Below are positions 49,365 through 59,438 of a stretch of 64,000 nucleotides of DNA, one piece after another. The stretch spans positions 186,001 through 250,000 of the forward strand of contig CP073759.1 of NCBI GenBank assembly GCA_018398995.1, written 5' to 3'. Under the pieces are notes generated by a model. The model was not told the DNA's origin and made no database searches. It worked only from the letters and a program-made list of their open reading frames with translations. The position numbers were made by a program, and so were the translations under genes. Numbering within the stretch: the first letter of the stretch is position 1; every line of letters starts with the position of its first letter. Source of the DNA: Methylophilaceae bacterium (GTDB lineage: Bacteria > Pseudomonadota > Gammaproteobacteria > Burkholderiales > Methylophilaceae).

Positions 49365-50648
49365 ATGGAACAACTACATTTAAAAGCCGCTTCTAAAGTA
49401 CATGGCGAGATGCAATTGCCGGGCTCAAAAAGCATTTCTAATCGTACATTATTGCTGGCGGCCCTGGCGAGAGGCAACACAGAAATTAAGGGCTTGCTAG
49501 CTTCTGATGATACCGATCGCATGTTAGAAGCACTGCAAATATTGGGTATTCACCTGAGTCAAACAGGCGACAGTCTTTTTGTGCAAGGTTGTAATGGACA
49601 TTTCCCTAATAAACAAGCTGATTTATTTTTAGGCAATGCGGGAACAGCATTTAGACCGCTGACCGCTGCCTTGGCTTTTTCAAATGGTCAATATCATTTG
49701 CATGGTGTGCCACGTATGCACGAGCGTCCAATTGGCGATTTAGTCAATGCGCTACAATCTGCAGGGGCACAAGTGCAATGCTTAGCAAATGCAGGATTTC
49801 CGCCACTGCAAATTTCACCTGCAAGCTTAGATGTCAGTAAGCCGATTCAAATCCGTGGTGATGTTTCTAGTCAGTTTTTAACGGCCTTGCTGATGGCTTT
49901 GCCACTGACTGGTCAGCAAGCAACGATTGCAGTAGTGGGCGAACTCATTTCCAAACCATACATTGAAATTACACTCAACTTAATGGCTAAGTTTGGCGTG
50001 CAAGTGCAACGCGATGGCTGGCAAAGCTTTACCATTCCAGCCAATAGCCAATACACCAGCCCTGATATTATTTATGTCGAAGGTGATGCTTCCAGTGCAT
50101 CTTACTTTTTAGCTGCTGGCGCGATTGCTGGCAGTGTGCAGGTAAAAGGCATTGATGCAAACAGTATTCAAGGTGATGTGAAATTTGCTGAAGCATTAGC
50201 GCTGATGGGCGGCACCATTCACTATGGTGAAAACCAGATTACCACCAGCAAGCCAAACACATTAAAACTAAAAGCGATTGATTTAGACTGCAACCACATG
50301 CCAGATGCGGCGATGACATTAGCAATATTGGCACTGTTTGCTGACGGCACAACGACATTACGCAACATTGCTAGTTGGCGTGTAAAAGAAACCGATCGAT
50401 TAACGGCAATGGCAACAGAACTACGCAAAGTTGGTGCATCGGTTGTTGAAGGTGAAGACTACATTACCATCACACCTCCTAAACAATTAACGCCAAACGC
50501 TGAAATTGATACCTATGACGATCACCGTATGGCAATGTGTTTTTCATTAGTGAGTTTGGGCAATATACCAATTACCATTAACGATCCAACATGCGTTGCT
50601 AAAACATTCCCTCGCTATTTTGAAGTATTCCAGTCTATTGCGCTTTAG
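49365..50648 (+). CDS. aroA: 3-phosphoshikimate 1-carboxyvinyltransferase (EPSP synthase)
   Basis: A 427-residue shikimate-pathway enzyme that joins shikimate 3-phosphate and phosphoenolpyruvate. Signature blocks are [20 protein letters not shown] near residue 18 and [15 protein letters not shown] near 88. Further blocks are [16 protein letters not shown] near 238, [16 protein letters not shown] near 340 and [11 protein letters not shown] near 384. The [10 protein letters not shown] block is of the class I (glyphosate-sensitive) type. The ATG at 49365 is preferred over the TTG just before it. It follows tyrA, and cmk comes next on the same strand but after an opposing DUF2061 gene. Confidence 0.97.
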   Translation: MEQLHLKAASKVHGEMQLPGSKSISNRTLLLAALARGNTEIKGLLASDDTDRMLEALQILGIHLSQTGDSLFVQGCNGHFPNKQADLFLGNAGTAFRPLTAALAFSNGQYHLHGVPRMHERPIGDLVNALQSAGAQVQCLANAGFPPLQISPASLDVSKPIQIRGDVSSQFLTALLMALPLTGQQATIAVVGELISKPYIEITLNLMAKFGVQVQRDGWQSFTIPANSQYTSPDIIYVEGDASSASYFLAAGAIAGSVQVKGIDANSIQGDVKFAEALALMGGTIHYGENQITTSKPNTLKLKAIDLDCNHMPDAAMTLAILALFADGTTTLRNIASWRVKETDRLTAMATELRKVGASVVEGEDYITITPPKQLTPNAEIDTYDDHRMAMCFSLVSLGNIPITINDPTCVAKTFPRYFEVFQSIAL

Positions 50649-50650
50649 GT

Positions 50651-50860
50651 TTATGGATAAGCCCATTCGTGTTCATCCGCCTCATGTTTTTGTAGGTGAT
50701 GATGCATCCATGCTTTTTCATGAAAATAAAATACAATGGTGTTAATAGCAGGCTCGACAAGCGCAACAAGCCCGCCGATTAAAGCGCTGCCTGTGAGCAA
50801 ATAGGCAACCGTAAATGCAACACTAAAGTGTAAAATAGCAAACGTCATTGTTTTAATCAT
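50651..50860 (-). CDS. DUF2061-family small membrane protein
   Basis: A 69-residue protein with two membrane segments (about 5-25 and 28-48) and a His-rich acidic C-terminus (WMHHHLQKHEADEHEWAYP). The pattern AYLLTGSALIGGLVALVEPAINTIVFYFHEKAW is typical of DUF2061. Function is unknown. A good AGGAG lies before the ATG. It lies on the opposite strand in the aroA-cmk gap, two bases after the aroA stop, so an otherwise conserved operon is interrupted here. Confidence 0.85.
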   Translation of the reverse strand: MIKTMTFAILHFSVAFTVAYLLTGSALIGGLVALVEPAINTIVFYFHEKAWMHHHLQKHEADEHEWAYP

Positions 50861-50999
50861 ATTGCGCTCCTGAATAATGGGTTGTTATGCTTATTATGGT
50901 TGCTTTAAAAACAACAATCCAATTGATTGTTTTTACCTTTTTGATTAATTTTATTTATTGAATTTTCTTGATATACAACTTAACCATGGTTTTCAATTT

Positions 51000-51674
51000 A
51001 TGATTCCTGTTATTGCTATCGATGGCCCATCAGCATCTGGAAAAGGATCTGTCGCTGAACGTGTTGCCGCCAAACTTGGCTTTCATTATTTAGATTCAGG
51101 CGCGCTATACCGCATTGTTGCATTAGCCGCATACAACATACAGATTTCATGGAGCGATGGCGCTGCACTGGGCAACATGATCCCAAATCTACAAATCGCA
51201 TTTAAAAATGGTGCTGTATTACTTAATGACGAAAACGTTTTTGACGCTATACGTAGCCCTGCCATCAGTGACGGTGCGTCTCGCGTAGCCGTACATCCAG
51301 AAGTGCGACACGCATTGCTCGAACTACAGCAGGGTTTTAGACAGGCGCCTGGATTGGTAGCAGACGGCAGAGATATGGCAAGCGTTGTATTTAAAGATGC
51401 TCAACTCAAAATATTTTTAACAGCCCATGTGCAGGTGCGCGCAAATCGCCGCTACAAACAATGTTTACAACAAAATACTATTGCAGATTACGATACTATT
51501 TTACAAGACTTACAAGAAAGAGATGAACGCGACAGAACGCGCAGTTCCGCGCCTTTAATCCAAACCAAACAAGCTGTATTACTTGACACAGATAACCGTA
51601 ATATTGACGAAGCTGTCGACTTTGTACTACAAGAATATCAAACAAGCTTACAAAAATACCATTCTGAGCAATAA
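51000..51674 (+). CDS. cmk: Cytidylate kinase
   Basis: A 224-residue nucleotide kinase that phosphorylates CMP and dCMP. The P-loop is AIDGPSASGKGSVAERVA near residue 5. YLDSGALYRIVALAA near 31, VADGRDMASVVFKDA near 120 and RDERDRTRSSAPL near 175 are the family blocks of the CMP and lid regions. The ATG at 51000 begins this fold; a TTG 14 codons upstream is less likely. It precedes rpsA as in most proteobacteria. A strong promoter for rpsA follows it. Confidence 0.96.
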   Translation: MIPVIAIDGPSASGKGSVAERVAAKLGFHYLDSGALYRIVALAAYNIQISWSDGAALGNMIPNLQIAFKNGAVLLNDENVFDAIRSPAISDGASRVAVHPEVRHALLELQQGFRQAPGLVADGRDMASVVFKDAQLKIFLTAHVQVRANRRYKQCLQQNTIADYDTILQDLQERDERDRTRSSAPLIQTKQAVLLDTDNRNIDEAVDFVLQEYQTSLQKYHSEQ

Positions 51675-51689
51675 ATCTTGATTAAGTCA

Positions 51690-51718
51690 TTGAACACACG
51701 ATATTTTTTGTGTAAAAT
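51690..51718 (+). promoter_or_regulatory. rpsA promoter
   Basis: TTGAAC, exactly 17 bases, TAAAAT. The predicted start is near 51725, giving a leader of about 100 bases before the rpsA ATG. Confidence 0.65.
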
Positions 51719-51788
51719 ATGCGGTTCGTGTTACGTTTTTAACTCGATACTTACGATCACTAAAAACCTAACGTTAATTTTAAACTTC

Positions 51789-51804
51789 CCCACTGCTAGG
51801 TGGG
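51789..51804 (+). promoter_or_regulatory. Leader hairpin before rpsA
   Basis: CCCAC, loop TGCTAG, GTGGG in the rpsA leader, 23 bases before the ATG. There is no canonical ribosome site near the ATG; the nearest GGAT is about 15 bases away. In E. coli the rpsA leader also lacks a normal site and uses structure for autogenous control by S1. Confidence 0.5.
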
Positions 51805-51827
51805 ACTAAACTGGATACTCTTTTTTA

Positions 51828-53333
51828 ATGTCTACTACTGACTCAACAACCTCTTCAAACCCAGAATCATTCGCCGCCCTATTTGAAGAAAGTTTATCGC
51901 GCCAAGAAATGCGCTCAGGCGAAGTAATCACTGCTGAAGTTGTCTCGATTGACAACGACCACGTTATTGTTAACGCAGGTCTTAAATCTGAAAGCGTGAT
52001 TGATGCAAACGAATTTAAAAACCCACAAGGCGAATTAGAAGTCGAAGTTGGTGACTTTGTTAAAGTCGCTATTGAGAAGCTAGAAGATGGATTTGGTTCA
52101 ACTATTCTTTCTCGCGATAAAGCGAAAAAAATGGAAGCATGGCTAGATTTAGAAGATGCAATGAACGAAGGCCGCGTTGTTAAAGGCTATGTAAGCAGCC
52201 GTGTTAAAGGTGGTTTACGCGTTTCAGTTAATGGCATCATGGCATTCTTACCAGGCTCATTAGTAGATGTTCGTCCTGTAAAAGACACAACACCATTCGA
52301 AAACAAAGAGTGGGATTTCAAAGTCATTAAACTTGATCGCAAACGTAACAACATCGTTGTTTCACGTCGTGCGGTAATGGAAGTAACTGCAAGTGCTGAT
52401 CGCGAAGCATTAATGGAAACATTGGCTGAAGGCTCTACAGTTAAAGGCATTGTAAAAAATATTACTGATTATGGTGCGTTCGTTGATTTAGGTGGTATTG
52501 ATGGTTTACTACACATTACTGATTTAGCATGGCGTCGTGTTAAACACCCATCAGAAGTATTAACAGTTGGTGATGAAGTTGAAGCAAAAGTATTGAAATT
52601 TGATCAAGAGAAAAACCGTGTTTCATTAGGTATCAAACAACTTGGTGATGACCCATGGGTTTCATTAGGCCGTCGTTATCCAGTGGGCACTCGTCTATTC
52701 GGTAAGGTATCAAACTTAACAGATTACGGTGCGTTTGTTGAAGTAGAGCCAGGTATTGAAGGTCTTGTTCACGTGTCAGAAATGGATTGGACCAATAAAA
52801 ATATCCACCCAGGCAAAATTGCACAATTAGGTGATGAAGTTGAAGTGATGATTCTTGAGATTGATGAAGATCGTCGTCGTTTGTCATTGGGCATGAAACA
52901 ATGTAAGCCTAATCCTTGGGATGACTTTGCAGCAACACACGCTAAAGGTGACAACGTTGCAGGTCAAATCAAATCAATTACTGATTTTGGCGTGTTTATT
53001 GGCTTGCCAGGCAACATTGATGGTCTTGTTCACTTATCTGATTTGTCATGGACACAATCTGGTGAAGAGGCGATTCGTAACTTCAAAAAAGGCGATGAGC
53101 TACAAGCTGTTATCTTAGCGATTGATGTTGAAAAAGAGCGTATTTCTTTAGGCGTTAAACAGCTAACTGAAGATCCAAGTGGCGAAACAGCATCAGTAAG
53201 TTCTGATGACGCTGCTGCTAAGCCAAAAGCAAAAGCAAAGGCAGCGAAGCCAACAGCTGAAGAAGCGGCTGCGGCATCAGGCAACACCAATCTTGGCGCG
53301 CTATTAAAAGCGAAGATGGAAGATAAGAAGTAA
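51828..53333 (+). CDS. rpsA: Ribosomal protein S1, five-domain form
   Basis: A 501-residue RNA-binding ribosomal protein that helps unfold and recruit mRNA to the 30S subunit. Five S1 domains are seen at roughly residues 20-88, 105-172, 190-260, 277-347 and 364-436. Each repeat from the third on has a GxVxNxTDYGAFV-type start and the SLGxKQ end. The E. coli protein has six domains (557 residues). Here, after [10 protein letters not shown], an Ala/Lys-rich low-complexity linker of about 40 residues replaces domain six, then a short [14 protein letters not shown] tail. Domains one to five align well, so this looks like a real loss, not a truncation by frameshift. Confidence 0.95.
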   Translation: MSTTDSTTSSNPESFAALFEESLSRQEMRSGEVITAEVVSIDNDHVIVNAGLKSESVIDANEFKNPQGELEVEVGDFVKVAIEKLEDGFGSTILSRDKAKKMEAWLDLEDAMNEGRVVKGYVSSRVKGGLRVSVNGIMAFLPGSLVDVRPVKDTTPFENKEWDFKVIKLDRKRNNIVVSRRAVMEVTASADREALMETLAEGSTVKGIVKNITDYGAFVDLGGIDGLLHITDLAWRRVKHPSEVLTVGDEVEAKVLKFDQEKNRVSLGIKQLGDDPWVSLGRRYPVGTRLFGKVSNLTDYGAFVEVEPGIEGLVHVSEMDWTNKNIHPGKIAQLGDEVEVMILEIDEDRRRLSLGMKQCKPNPWDDFAATHAKGDNVAGQIKSITDFGVFIGLPGNIDGLVHLSDLSWTQSGEEAIRNFKKGDELQAVILAIDVEKERISLGVKQLTEDPSGETASVSSDDAAAKPKAKAKAAKPTAEEAAAASGNTNLGALLKAKMEDKK

Positions 53334-53364
53334 TCATTAGTCAATTAGAAAAGACCATATAGCC

Positions 53365-53649
53365 ATGACAAAATCTGAACTAATTAACCTGCTAGCGGAA
53401 CGTTTTCCGCAGCTTGTTGTGAAAGATGCTGAGTTATCTGTTAAAGCCATTTTAGATGCAATGACTGATAATTTATCAACAGGCGAGCGCATTGAAATTA
53501 GAGGCTTCGGTAGTTTTAGTCTTAACTATCGTCCTCCTCGTTTAGGTCGCAATCCTAAAACTGGTAGCAAAGTGCAAGTGCCTGCCAAGCATGTACCGCA
53601 TTTTAAAGCTGGTAAAGAATTACGTGATCGCGTAGATTTGGCTAGCTAG
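53365..53649 (+). CDS. ihfB: Integration host factor subunit beta
   Basis: A 94-residue DNA-bending protein of the HU/IHF family. The signature block [20 protein letters not shown] near residue 50 contains the DNA-intercalating Pro and Arg arm; [20 protein letters not shown] precedes it. The length and the GRNPKTG arm fit IhfB rather than HU. It follows rpsA by 31 bases in the classical order and ends before a strong terminator. Confidence 0.95.
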   Translation: MTKSELINLLAERFPQLVVKDAELSVKAILDAMTDNLSTGERIEIRGFGSFSLNYRPPRLGRNPKTGSKVQVPAKHVPHFKAGKELRDRVDLAS

Positions 53650-53669
53650 TCTTGTTTATTGGCTTTGAT

Positions 53670-53703
53670 AAAAACGGCACATCGATGATGTGCCGTTTTT
53701 TTT
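53670..53703 (+). terminator. Strong terminator after ihfB
   Basis: A 14-bp stem AAAAACGGCACATC and its complement with loop GAT, followed by a run of T. It closes the rpsA-ihfB transcript and separates it from lapB. Confidence 0.9.
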
Positions 53704-53778
53704 ATTGTTTTTTTCTTTATCATTAGCCCCTAGCGTAACGCTTAGGTAAAATGATCATAATCTTATAACGAGCATGAT

Positions 53779-54981
53779 ATGACAATTGAATTTGAATATT
53801 GGTGGCTATTAATTCTTCCCCTATTTTTCATACTGGGCTGGATAGCAGCACGTGTTGATATTAAACAAATCGTTGCTGAATCGACCACGTTACCTGCGGC
53901 ATACTTTAAAGGACTTAATTTTTTAATTGGTGACCAACATAGCAAAGCTGTTGATGCCTTTTCTGAAGCCATTCATGCAAATAGTGATTCATTAGAGTTA
54001 CACTTTGCCCTTGGTAGCTTATTTAGACGCACAGGTGAAACTGATCGCGCTATTAATATGCATTTAAATTTATTAGATAAAAAAGAGCTAACAAAAAATC
54101 AAAGAGATGCGGTAAAAGCTGAATTAGCATTAGATTATTTAAAAGCAGGTTTATATGACCGAGCAGAAGAGCTATTTAAAAACTTAACCAATAAACGCTA
54201 TCGTCAATCTGCTTTGTACTCGCTTCTAGAGATCTATGTGCGCGAACGTGAGTGGCTACAAGCTGTTGAAACAGCAACAGAATTAGAACGGTTATCTGGC
54301 GTACCATTTCGAATAGAAATTGCCCAGTATCATTGTGAATTGGCGATGAATGCCATGATCGATCAACAACCAGAACAAATGCGTATACATCTGGCTAATG
54401 CATTAGATGCCAATAAAAAATGTATCCGTGCTAATGTGCTATTAGGTGAATTAGAAGTACAGTCTGGCAATCACGCTGCCGCTATCTCACATTGGAAACA
54501 CATTGAATTTCAAGATCCTGAATACTTAGGCTTAGTCGCCAATAAGCTACTGCAAAGCTTTGCTGCGCTTGGTAAGCTAAAAGAAGGCATTACCCTACTT
54601 AAAACATATTTAGAAAACTACAAGCTACCTTCAATCATGCATGCCTTATATGAGGCAACGGTAGCAGAAGAAGGCGCTGACAGCGCAGCAACATTAGCCA
54701 GAAATGAGCTCATTAGACAGCCTAGTTTGCAGACATTAGATCAGTTATTACAAGCGCGAGCGATGTCTGAACACGCTACTCAAACTAACAATTATCAAGA
54801 TATTCAACTGATGCAACAAACTGTCCGCAATGCTATCGGTCATCGCGCTGCTTATCACTGTAATCAATGTGGATTTAGAGCCAAGCAATATCATTGGCAG
54901 TGCCCTGCTTGTAACGCCTGGGAGTCTTTACCTTCCGAGCCGACCGAAGCGATTACTCGCGCCATGACGATTAAAAATTAG
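53779..54981 (+). CDS. lapB: Lipopolysaccharide assembly protein LapB (YciM)
   Basis: A 400-residue inner-membrane protein that controls LpxC turnover, and so the balance of lipopolysaccharide synthesis. One N-terminal membrane helix (FEYWWLLILPLFFILGWIAA) is followed by TPR repeats from about residue 45 to 330, including YLKAGLYDRAEELFKNL, and a rubredoxin-like zinc module with CNQCGFRAKQYHWQCPACNAW near residues 356-374. In E. coli, lapA lies directly before lapB; here the gap to ihfB holds only a terminator. It has a separate transcript and precedes pyrF. Confidence 0.93.
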   Translation: MTIEFEYWWLLILPLFFILGWIAARVDIKQIVAESTTLPAAYFKGLNFLIGDQHSKAVDAFSEAIHANSDSLELHFALGSLFRRTGETDRAINMHLNLLDKKELTKNQRDAVKAELALDYLKAGLYDRAEELFKNLTNKRYRQSALYSLLEIYVREREWLQAVETATELERLSGVPFRIEIAQYHCELAMNAMIDQQPEQMRIHLANALDANKKCIRANVLLGELEVQSGNHAAAISHWKHIEFQDPEYLGLVANKLLQSFAALGKLKEGITLLKTYLENYKLPSIMHALYEATVAEEGADSAATLARNELIRQPSLQTLDQLLQARAMSEHATQTNNYQDIQLMQQTVRNAIGHRAAYHCNQCGFRAKQYHWQCPACNAWESLPSEPTEAITRAMTIKN

Positions 54982-55004
54982 TTAATTAACCAGTAAAAGT
55001 AAAT

Positions 55005-55694
55005 ATGAACGATTCTAAAATAATAGTTGCTCTCGATTATGCCAATGAAAAAGACGCATTAGCGCTAGTCAATCAACTAGATGCTAAGCTTTGTAAATTA
55101 AAAGTAGGCAAAGAATTATTTACCGCAGCTGGACCTGCCTTTTTAGCGCAACTGGTTGCCAAAGATTTTAAAGTATTCTTAGATCTTAAATTCCACGACA
55201 TTCCCAATACGGTAGCAAAAGCATGCAAAGCCGCCAGTGACTTGGGCGTATGGATGCTGAACGTGCACGCCAGCGGTGGTAGCGCCATGATGAAAGCGGC
55301 ATTGGAAGGCGTTAATCAATCCAATCATCATCCCTATTTAATTGCCGTGACTGTTTTGACCAGCATGGATCAAACAACATTAACAGAAATCAATATCCAG
55401 CAACCAATTGCGCAGCAAGTGTTGGCTCTCGCTCAGCTGACACAAACCGCAGGGCTAGATGGCGTTGTTTGCTCTGCACAAGAAGCCAGCCTATTAAGGC
55501 AACATGTTCATCAAGACTTTTTATTGGTCACGCCAGGCATCCGTCCAGCAAACGCAAATAAAGATGACCAATCTCGCATTGTCACACCACAGGAGGCGCT
55601 TGCACAAGGTGCAAATTACTTGGTGATTGGTCGTCCAATTACACAAGCAGAACAGCCTGCAGCGGCATTGCAATCCATATTGCAATCCATCTAA
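55005..55694 (+). CDS. pyrF: Orotidine 5'-phosphate decarboxylase
   Basis: A 229-residue enzyme that converts OMP to UMP in pyrimidine synthesis. The N-terminal [19 protein letters not shown] gives the first active-site Asp. The catalytic Asp-Lys-x-x-Asp block is [13 protein letters not shown] near residue 60, and [12 protein letters not shown] (near 172) and [11 protein letters not shown] (near 203) form the phosphate site. The length is normal for the bacterial type I enzyme. It lies 23 bases after lapB in the conserved order lapB-pyrF. Confidence 0.97.
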   Translation: MNDSKIIVALDYANEKDALALVNQLDAKLCKLKVGKELFTAAGPAFLAQLVAKDFKVFLDLKFHDIPNTVAKACKAASDLGVWMLNVHASGGSAMMKAALEGVNQSNHHPYLIAVTVLTSMDQTTLTEINIQQPIAQQVLALAQLTQTAGLDGVVCSAQEASLLRQHVHQDFLLVTPGIRPANANKDDQSRIVTPQEALAQGANYLVIGRPITQAEQPAAALQSILQSI

Positions 55695-55792
55695 ATCATT
55701 ATTTTGTATTGACCGCTCAATCAACTAAGCGTTAGACTTTTAGTGGCTTTGCATTTTGTAAGGCCAAAACAATAATAAAAGGAAATAATAAT

Positions 55793-56101
55793 ATGAAAAA
55801 ACCGTTAATTAGTTTATTAATCGCACTTAGCTTAAGTGTTAATGCCTTTGCTGCTGTCAATATCAACACTGCCTCTAAGGCAGAACTGGAAACCTTAAAT
55901 GGTATCGGCGCCAATAAGGCGGCTGCCATTATCAAATACCGAAAAGAAAATGGCAATTTTAAATCAGTGAATGATTTAACCAATATCAAAGGTATTGGTC
56001 CTAAAATGGTGAAAAAGATTGGCAAAGACGCTACCGTTACTGGAAAAACATCAGGTCTAGCAAAACAAGCGTCGAATACGAAAAAAGAAAAATCTGAATA
56101 G
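55793..56101 (+). CDS. ComEA-type helix-hairpin-helix DNA-binding protein
   Basis: A 102-residue secreted protein with a signal peptide ending near AFA/AV. The mature part is a tandem helix-hairpin-helix module: VNINTASKAELETLNGIGAN near residue 21 and NDLTNIKGIGPKMVKKI near residue 60. ComEA proteins bind incoming DNA in the periplasm during natural transformation; small forms like this one are common in proteobacteria and need not mean competence. AAGGA precedes the ATG. It ends just before a strong terminator shared with metG. Confidence 0.88.
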   Translation: MKKPLISLLIALSLSVNAFAAVNINTASKAELETLNGIGANKAAAIIKYRKENGNFKSVNDLTNIKGIGPKMVKKIGKDATVTGKTSGLAKQASNTKKEKSE

Positions 56102-56110
56102 TAAAATAAA

Positions 56111-56142
56111 TAACAAAACCCCGTCTTGGCGGGGTTTTGTTA
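56111..56142. terminator. Bidirectional terminator between comEA-type gene and metG
   Basis: TAACAAAACCCCG, a 6-base loop, CGGGGTTTTGTTA: a 13-bp perfect stem with A and T ends, between two convergent genes. Confidence 0.9.
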
Positions 56143-56156
56143 TTAGGGCAAGCAAC

Positions 56157-58199
56157 TTATTTTACCCGCATCCCAGCTTGTGCCCCACTATCTGGACTCA
56201 ATATATAAGGTCCGCCGCGTTCATCACTTGCCGCTAAGACCATGCCTTCACTCATACCAAATTTCATTTTACGTGGTGCTAAGTTTGCCACCATCACAGT
56301 CAAACGCCCTTTTAACGTTTCAGGGTCATAAGCTGCTTTGATTCCAGCAAATACTTGACGTGTATTTTCTTCGCCAATATCCAATGTCAGTTTTAATAGC
56401 TTTTCTGCGCCCTCTACATGTTCAGCATTAACAATGTTGGCAATGCGTAAATCAACCTTGGTAAAATCATCAATGCTAATATATTCACCAGCCAACTGTT
56501 CTTTGACCACTTCCGTTTGGTTGGCAACGGCTTTAACAGGCGCTTCATTACTTTGTAAGTTTTCTTTATTGCTATCCACCATTGCTGCTATCGCCTTAGG
56601 TTCTATTCGTGTAATTAAATGGTTGTAATCGTTAATGGTGTGCTCAACAGTTAAGCTCGATGCTACGCTGTGCCATTGCATTGGTTTTATATTTAAAAAT
56701 ACCTCAATTTCGGTTGCCAGCTTAGGCAAGACTGGTTTAAGGTAAAGCGTTAATAAACGGAACATTTCTAATGCATCAGAACAAACTTGTTGCAACTCCG
56801 CATCTTTATCTTCTTGCTTTGCCATGACCCAAGGAGCGCGCTCTGCCACAAAGCCATTGGCCAAATCACTTAAACGCATAACCTCTCGTAAGGCTTTACT
56901 ATAATCGCGCGCGGTGTAGGCTTTGGCAATATCATCAGCCGCTGATTTAAGCTCAATAACAACTGCATTATCCGTTGATGGATGCAACTTTCCGTTAAAT
57001 CGCTTATTAATAAATCCCGCCGTTCGGCTAGCAATATTAATATATTTACCGACTAAATCGCTATTGACTCGCGCAACAAAGTCTTCAAGATTCAAATCGA
57101 TATCTTCCATGGTTGAATTGAGTTTAGCTGCATAGTAATAACGCAAATATTCAGGATTTTTCACATGGTCTAAATAGCTACGTGCCGTAATAAACGTACC
57201 ACGTGATTTAGACATTTTTTCACCATTAACAGTTAAAAAACCATGTGCAAAAATCTGCGTTGGTGTGCGATAACCACTGTATTTAAGCGTAGCTGGCCAG
57301 AATAAGGCGTGAAAATACAGAATATCTTTGCCAATAAAATGATAAAGCTCAGTGTCACTATCTGCTTTCCAATATTCATCAAAATCCAAACCATTTTTGG
57401 CACATAGATTTTTAAAGCTGGCCATATAACCAATCGGCGCATCTAGCCAAACATAAAAATATTTACCTGGCGCATCCGGAATCTCAAAGCCAAAATACGG
57501 TGCATCACGCGAAATATCCCAATCGTTTAAACCATTTTGAAACCACTCACCCATTTTGTTAGCCGCTTCACCTTGCAATGTGCCAGAACGCGTCCATTCT
57601 TTTAAAAAAGCTTCACAATCTGATAATTTAAAAAAGTGATGCTCGGTTTCTTTGCGTACTGGCGCTGCACCAGATACCGCCGAGTAGGCGCCAATCAACT
57701 CAGTCGGGTTATAGGTTGCGCCACACACTTCGCAAGAATCACCATATTGATCTTTTGCATGGCACTTAGGGCACTCACCTTTAATAAAGCGGTCAGGTAA
57801 AAACATGTTTTTAACGGGATCGTAAAACTGCTCAATGGTTTTAGTTGCGATTTTTCCATTGGCTTTGAGTGCTTTATAAATAGCTTGAGAAAGTGTTTTA
57901 TTTTCGTCTGAGTTAGTCGAATAATAATTATCAAAACCAACTAAAAAGTCATCAAAATCTGCGCTATGCTCTTTATGTACACCTTCAATTAAGGCTTCAG
58001 GCGTGATGCCTTCTTTTTCCGCACGCAGCATAATCGGCGTGCCGTGCGTATCATCAGCACACACGTAATGCACTGTATGCCCCTGCATTTTTTGAAATCT
58101 CACCCAGATATCAGTCTGAATATATTCGACTAAATGTCCAAGATGAATACTGCCATTTGCATAAGGAAGTGCTGAAGTAACAAGAATTTTGCGTGACAT
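56157..58199 (-). CDS. metG: Methionyl-tRNA synthetase
   Basis: A 680-residue class I synthetase that charges both initiator and elongator tRNA-Met. The HIGH motif is in [11 protein letters not shown] near residue 18, the zinc knuckle is [20 protein letters not shown] near residues 141-160, and KMSKS is in [11 protein letters not shown] near 328. A C-terminal EMAP-like tRNA-binding domain covers about residues 575-680 ([14 protein letters not shown]). The length and presence of this domain match the long, dimeric type. It converges on the comEA-type gene and is monocistronic in view. Confidence 0.98.
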   Translation of the reverse strand: MSRKILVTSALPYANGSIHLGHLVEYIQTDIWVRFQKMQGHTVHYVCADDTHGTPIMLRAEKEGITPEALIEGVHKEHSADFDDFLVGFDNYYSTNSDENKTLSQAIYKALKANGKIATKTIEQFYDPVKNMFLPDRFIKGECPKCHAKDQYGDSCEVCGATYNPTELIGAYSAVSGAAPVRKETEHHFFKLSDCEAFLKEWTRSGTLQGEAANKMGEWFQNGLNDWDISRDAPYFGFEIPDAPGKYFYVWLDAPIGYMASFKNLCAKNGLDFDEYWKADSDTELYHFIGKDILYFHALFWPATLKYSGYRTPTQIFAHGFLTVNGEKMSKSRGTFITARSYLDHVKNPEYLRYYYAAKLNSTMEDIDLNLEDFVARVNSDLVGKYINIASRTAGFINKRFNGKLHPSTDNAVVIELKSAADDIAKAYTARDYSKALREVMRLSDLANGFVAERAPWVMAKQEDKDAELQQVCSDALEMFRLLTLYLKPVLPKLATEIEVFLNIKPMQWHSVASSLTVEHTINDYNHLITRIEPKAIAAMVDSNKENLQSNEAPVKAVANQTEVVKEQLAGEYISIDDFTKVDLRIANIVNAEHVEGAEKLLKLTLDIGEENTRQVFAGIKAAYDPETLKGRLTVMVANLAPRKMKFGMSEGMVLAASDERGGPYILSPDSGAQAGMRVK

Positions 58200-58376
58200 G
58201 GTAAATGAACCGATTTTGCTAAAAGTGCTATTTTAACAAAAGCTTGTCACTTAACCTACGTTTAATCTGTATATTAGCTTGTCATTAAAGCTTTATCCAT
58301 TTGTCATATTTCTTAAAAGAAATCACGACAAGATAGTCACATTAATTTTATATCGGGGTGTAATAAAAAATCAATT

Positions 58377-59357
58377 ATGATGATTGTCACTGACACGTTT
58401 GAACAAACCAATGGCGTTTCTACCACTTATAAAAACATCAAAAGCGTGGCTCGCTCACGCAACTTACGCTTCAAAGTGATTCATCCCAGTTTATTTAAAT
58501 GGATCCCCATGCCGTTTTATCCTGAAATTCAACTAGCGATACAGCCTTGTCGATTGTGGCGCCTACTTAATCGTATTAATCCGCCACAGATTCATATTGC
58601 AACGGAAGGCATTTTGGGAGCAGTGGCTAGAGTGTGGTGTATGCGCAATAAAAAACCATTCACTTCGTCCTATCACACGCAGTTTCCTGAGTATTTAAAT
58701 ATTTATCTGCGTATTCCACTCAGTTGGACTTACGCCTATTTACGACGTTTTCATGCGCCTGCGAAAACTACATTTGTCACTACAGAAACAATGCGTAACA
58801 ATTTAGCAGCGCGTGGATTTAAGCACTTAACTGTTTGGACACGCGGCGTTTCTGATCAATTAAAAAGTGAAAAGCCGCATCAACAGCACCATAGCAAACT
58901 ACGTGTTTTAAATGTAGGTCGTGTGAGTAAAGAAAAGAATTTGGATGCATTGTGTGCGCATGAAAATGAATTCGAGATTTCGATTGTGGGCGATGGCCCA
59001 CACGTTGAAACACTCAAAAGAAAATACCAAAAAGTGCATTATTTAGGCTATAAATTCGGTAAAGAGCTAGCGGATATTTATACTGAACACGACATTTTCG
59101 CCTTCCCTTCTCGCACAGACACCTTCGGTATTGTGATGATAGAAGCCATGTGCAATGGCTTGCCAGTGGCTGGCTATCCTGTTCCAGGACCCATTGATGT
59201 GATTGAACATGGCGTGACGGGTTATATTAATGACGATTTGCGTCAAGCAATTATCAATTGTGCACAATTAGACCATCAAATTATCAAACAGACCGCTAGA
59301 CAAAAATGGAGCTGGGCGCGTTGCTTTGATATTTTTTACAAGCATTTCCACGCTTAA
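58377..59357 (+). CDS. Family 4 (GT-B) glycosyltransferase
   Basis: A 326-residue glycosyltransferase with a Rossmann N-terminus MMIVTDTFEQTNGVSTTY and a C-terminal donor-binding half. LRVLNVGRVSKEKNLD near residue 176 and FAFPSRTDTFGIVMIEAMCNGLPV near 242 carry the EX7E-type glutamates of the GT4 fold. It resembles mannosyl- or glucuronosyl-transferases acting on lipid acceptors, but the donor and acceptor are unknown. No other polysaccharide gene is adjacent. Two ATG codons in a row open the frame; a GGGGTG lies about 17 bases upstream. Confidence 0.85.
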   Translation: MMIVTDTFEQTNGVSTTYKNIKSVARSRNLRFKVIHPSLFKWIPMPFYPEIQLAIQPCRLWRLLNRINPPQIHIATEGILGAVARVWCMRNKKPFTSSYHTQFPEYLNIYLRIPLSWTYAYLRRFHAPAKTTFVTTETMRNNLAARGFKHLTVWTRGVSDQLKSEKPHQQHHSKLRVLNVGRVSKEKNLDALCAHENEFEISIVGDGPHVETLKRKYQKVHYLGYKFGKELADIYTEHDIFAFPSRTDTFGIVMIEAMCNGLPVAGYPVPGPIDVIEHGVTGYINDDLRQAIINCAQLDHQIIKQTARQKWSWARCFDIFYKHFHA

Positions 59358-59390
59358 GATACCCGCACCATAATAGCCGCATCATATTAG

Positions 59391-59438
59391 AGCAGTTTTT
59401 TCGGTAGCTATCACCAAGCTAGGTTAATAAAAACTGCT
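59391..59438 (+). repeat. Nested hairpin after the glycosyltransferase gene
   Basis: Outer arms AGCAGTTTTT and AAAAACTGCT enclose an inner TAGCT-N7-AGCTA hairpin. It may act as a terminator in either direction. An 11-bp tandem repeat GCAGTTTACGG (59470-59490) follows. Confidence 0.5.
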
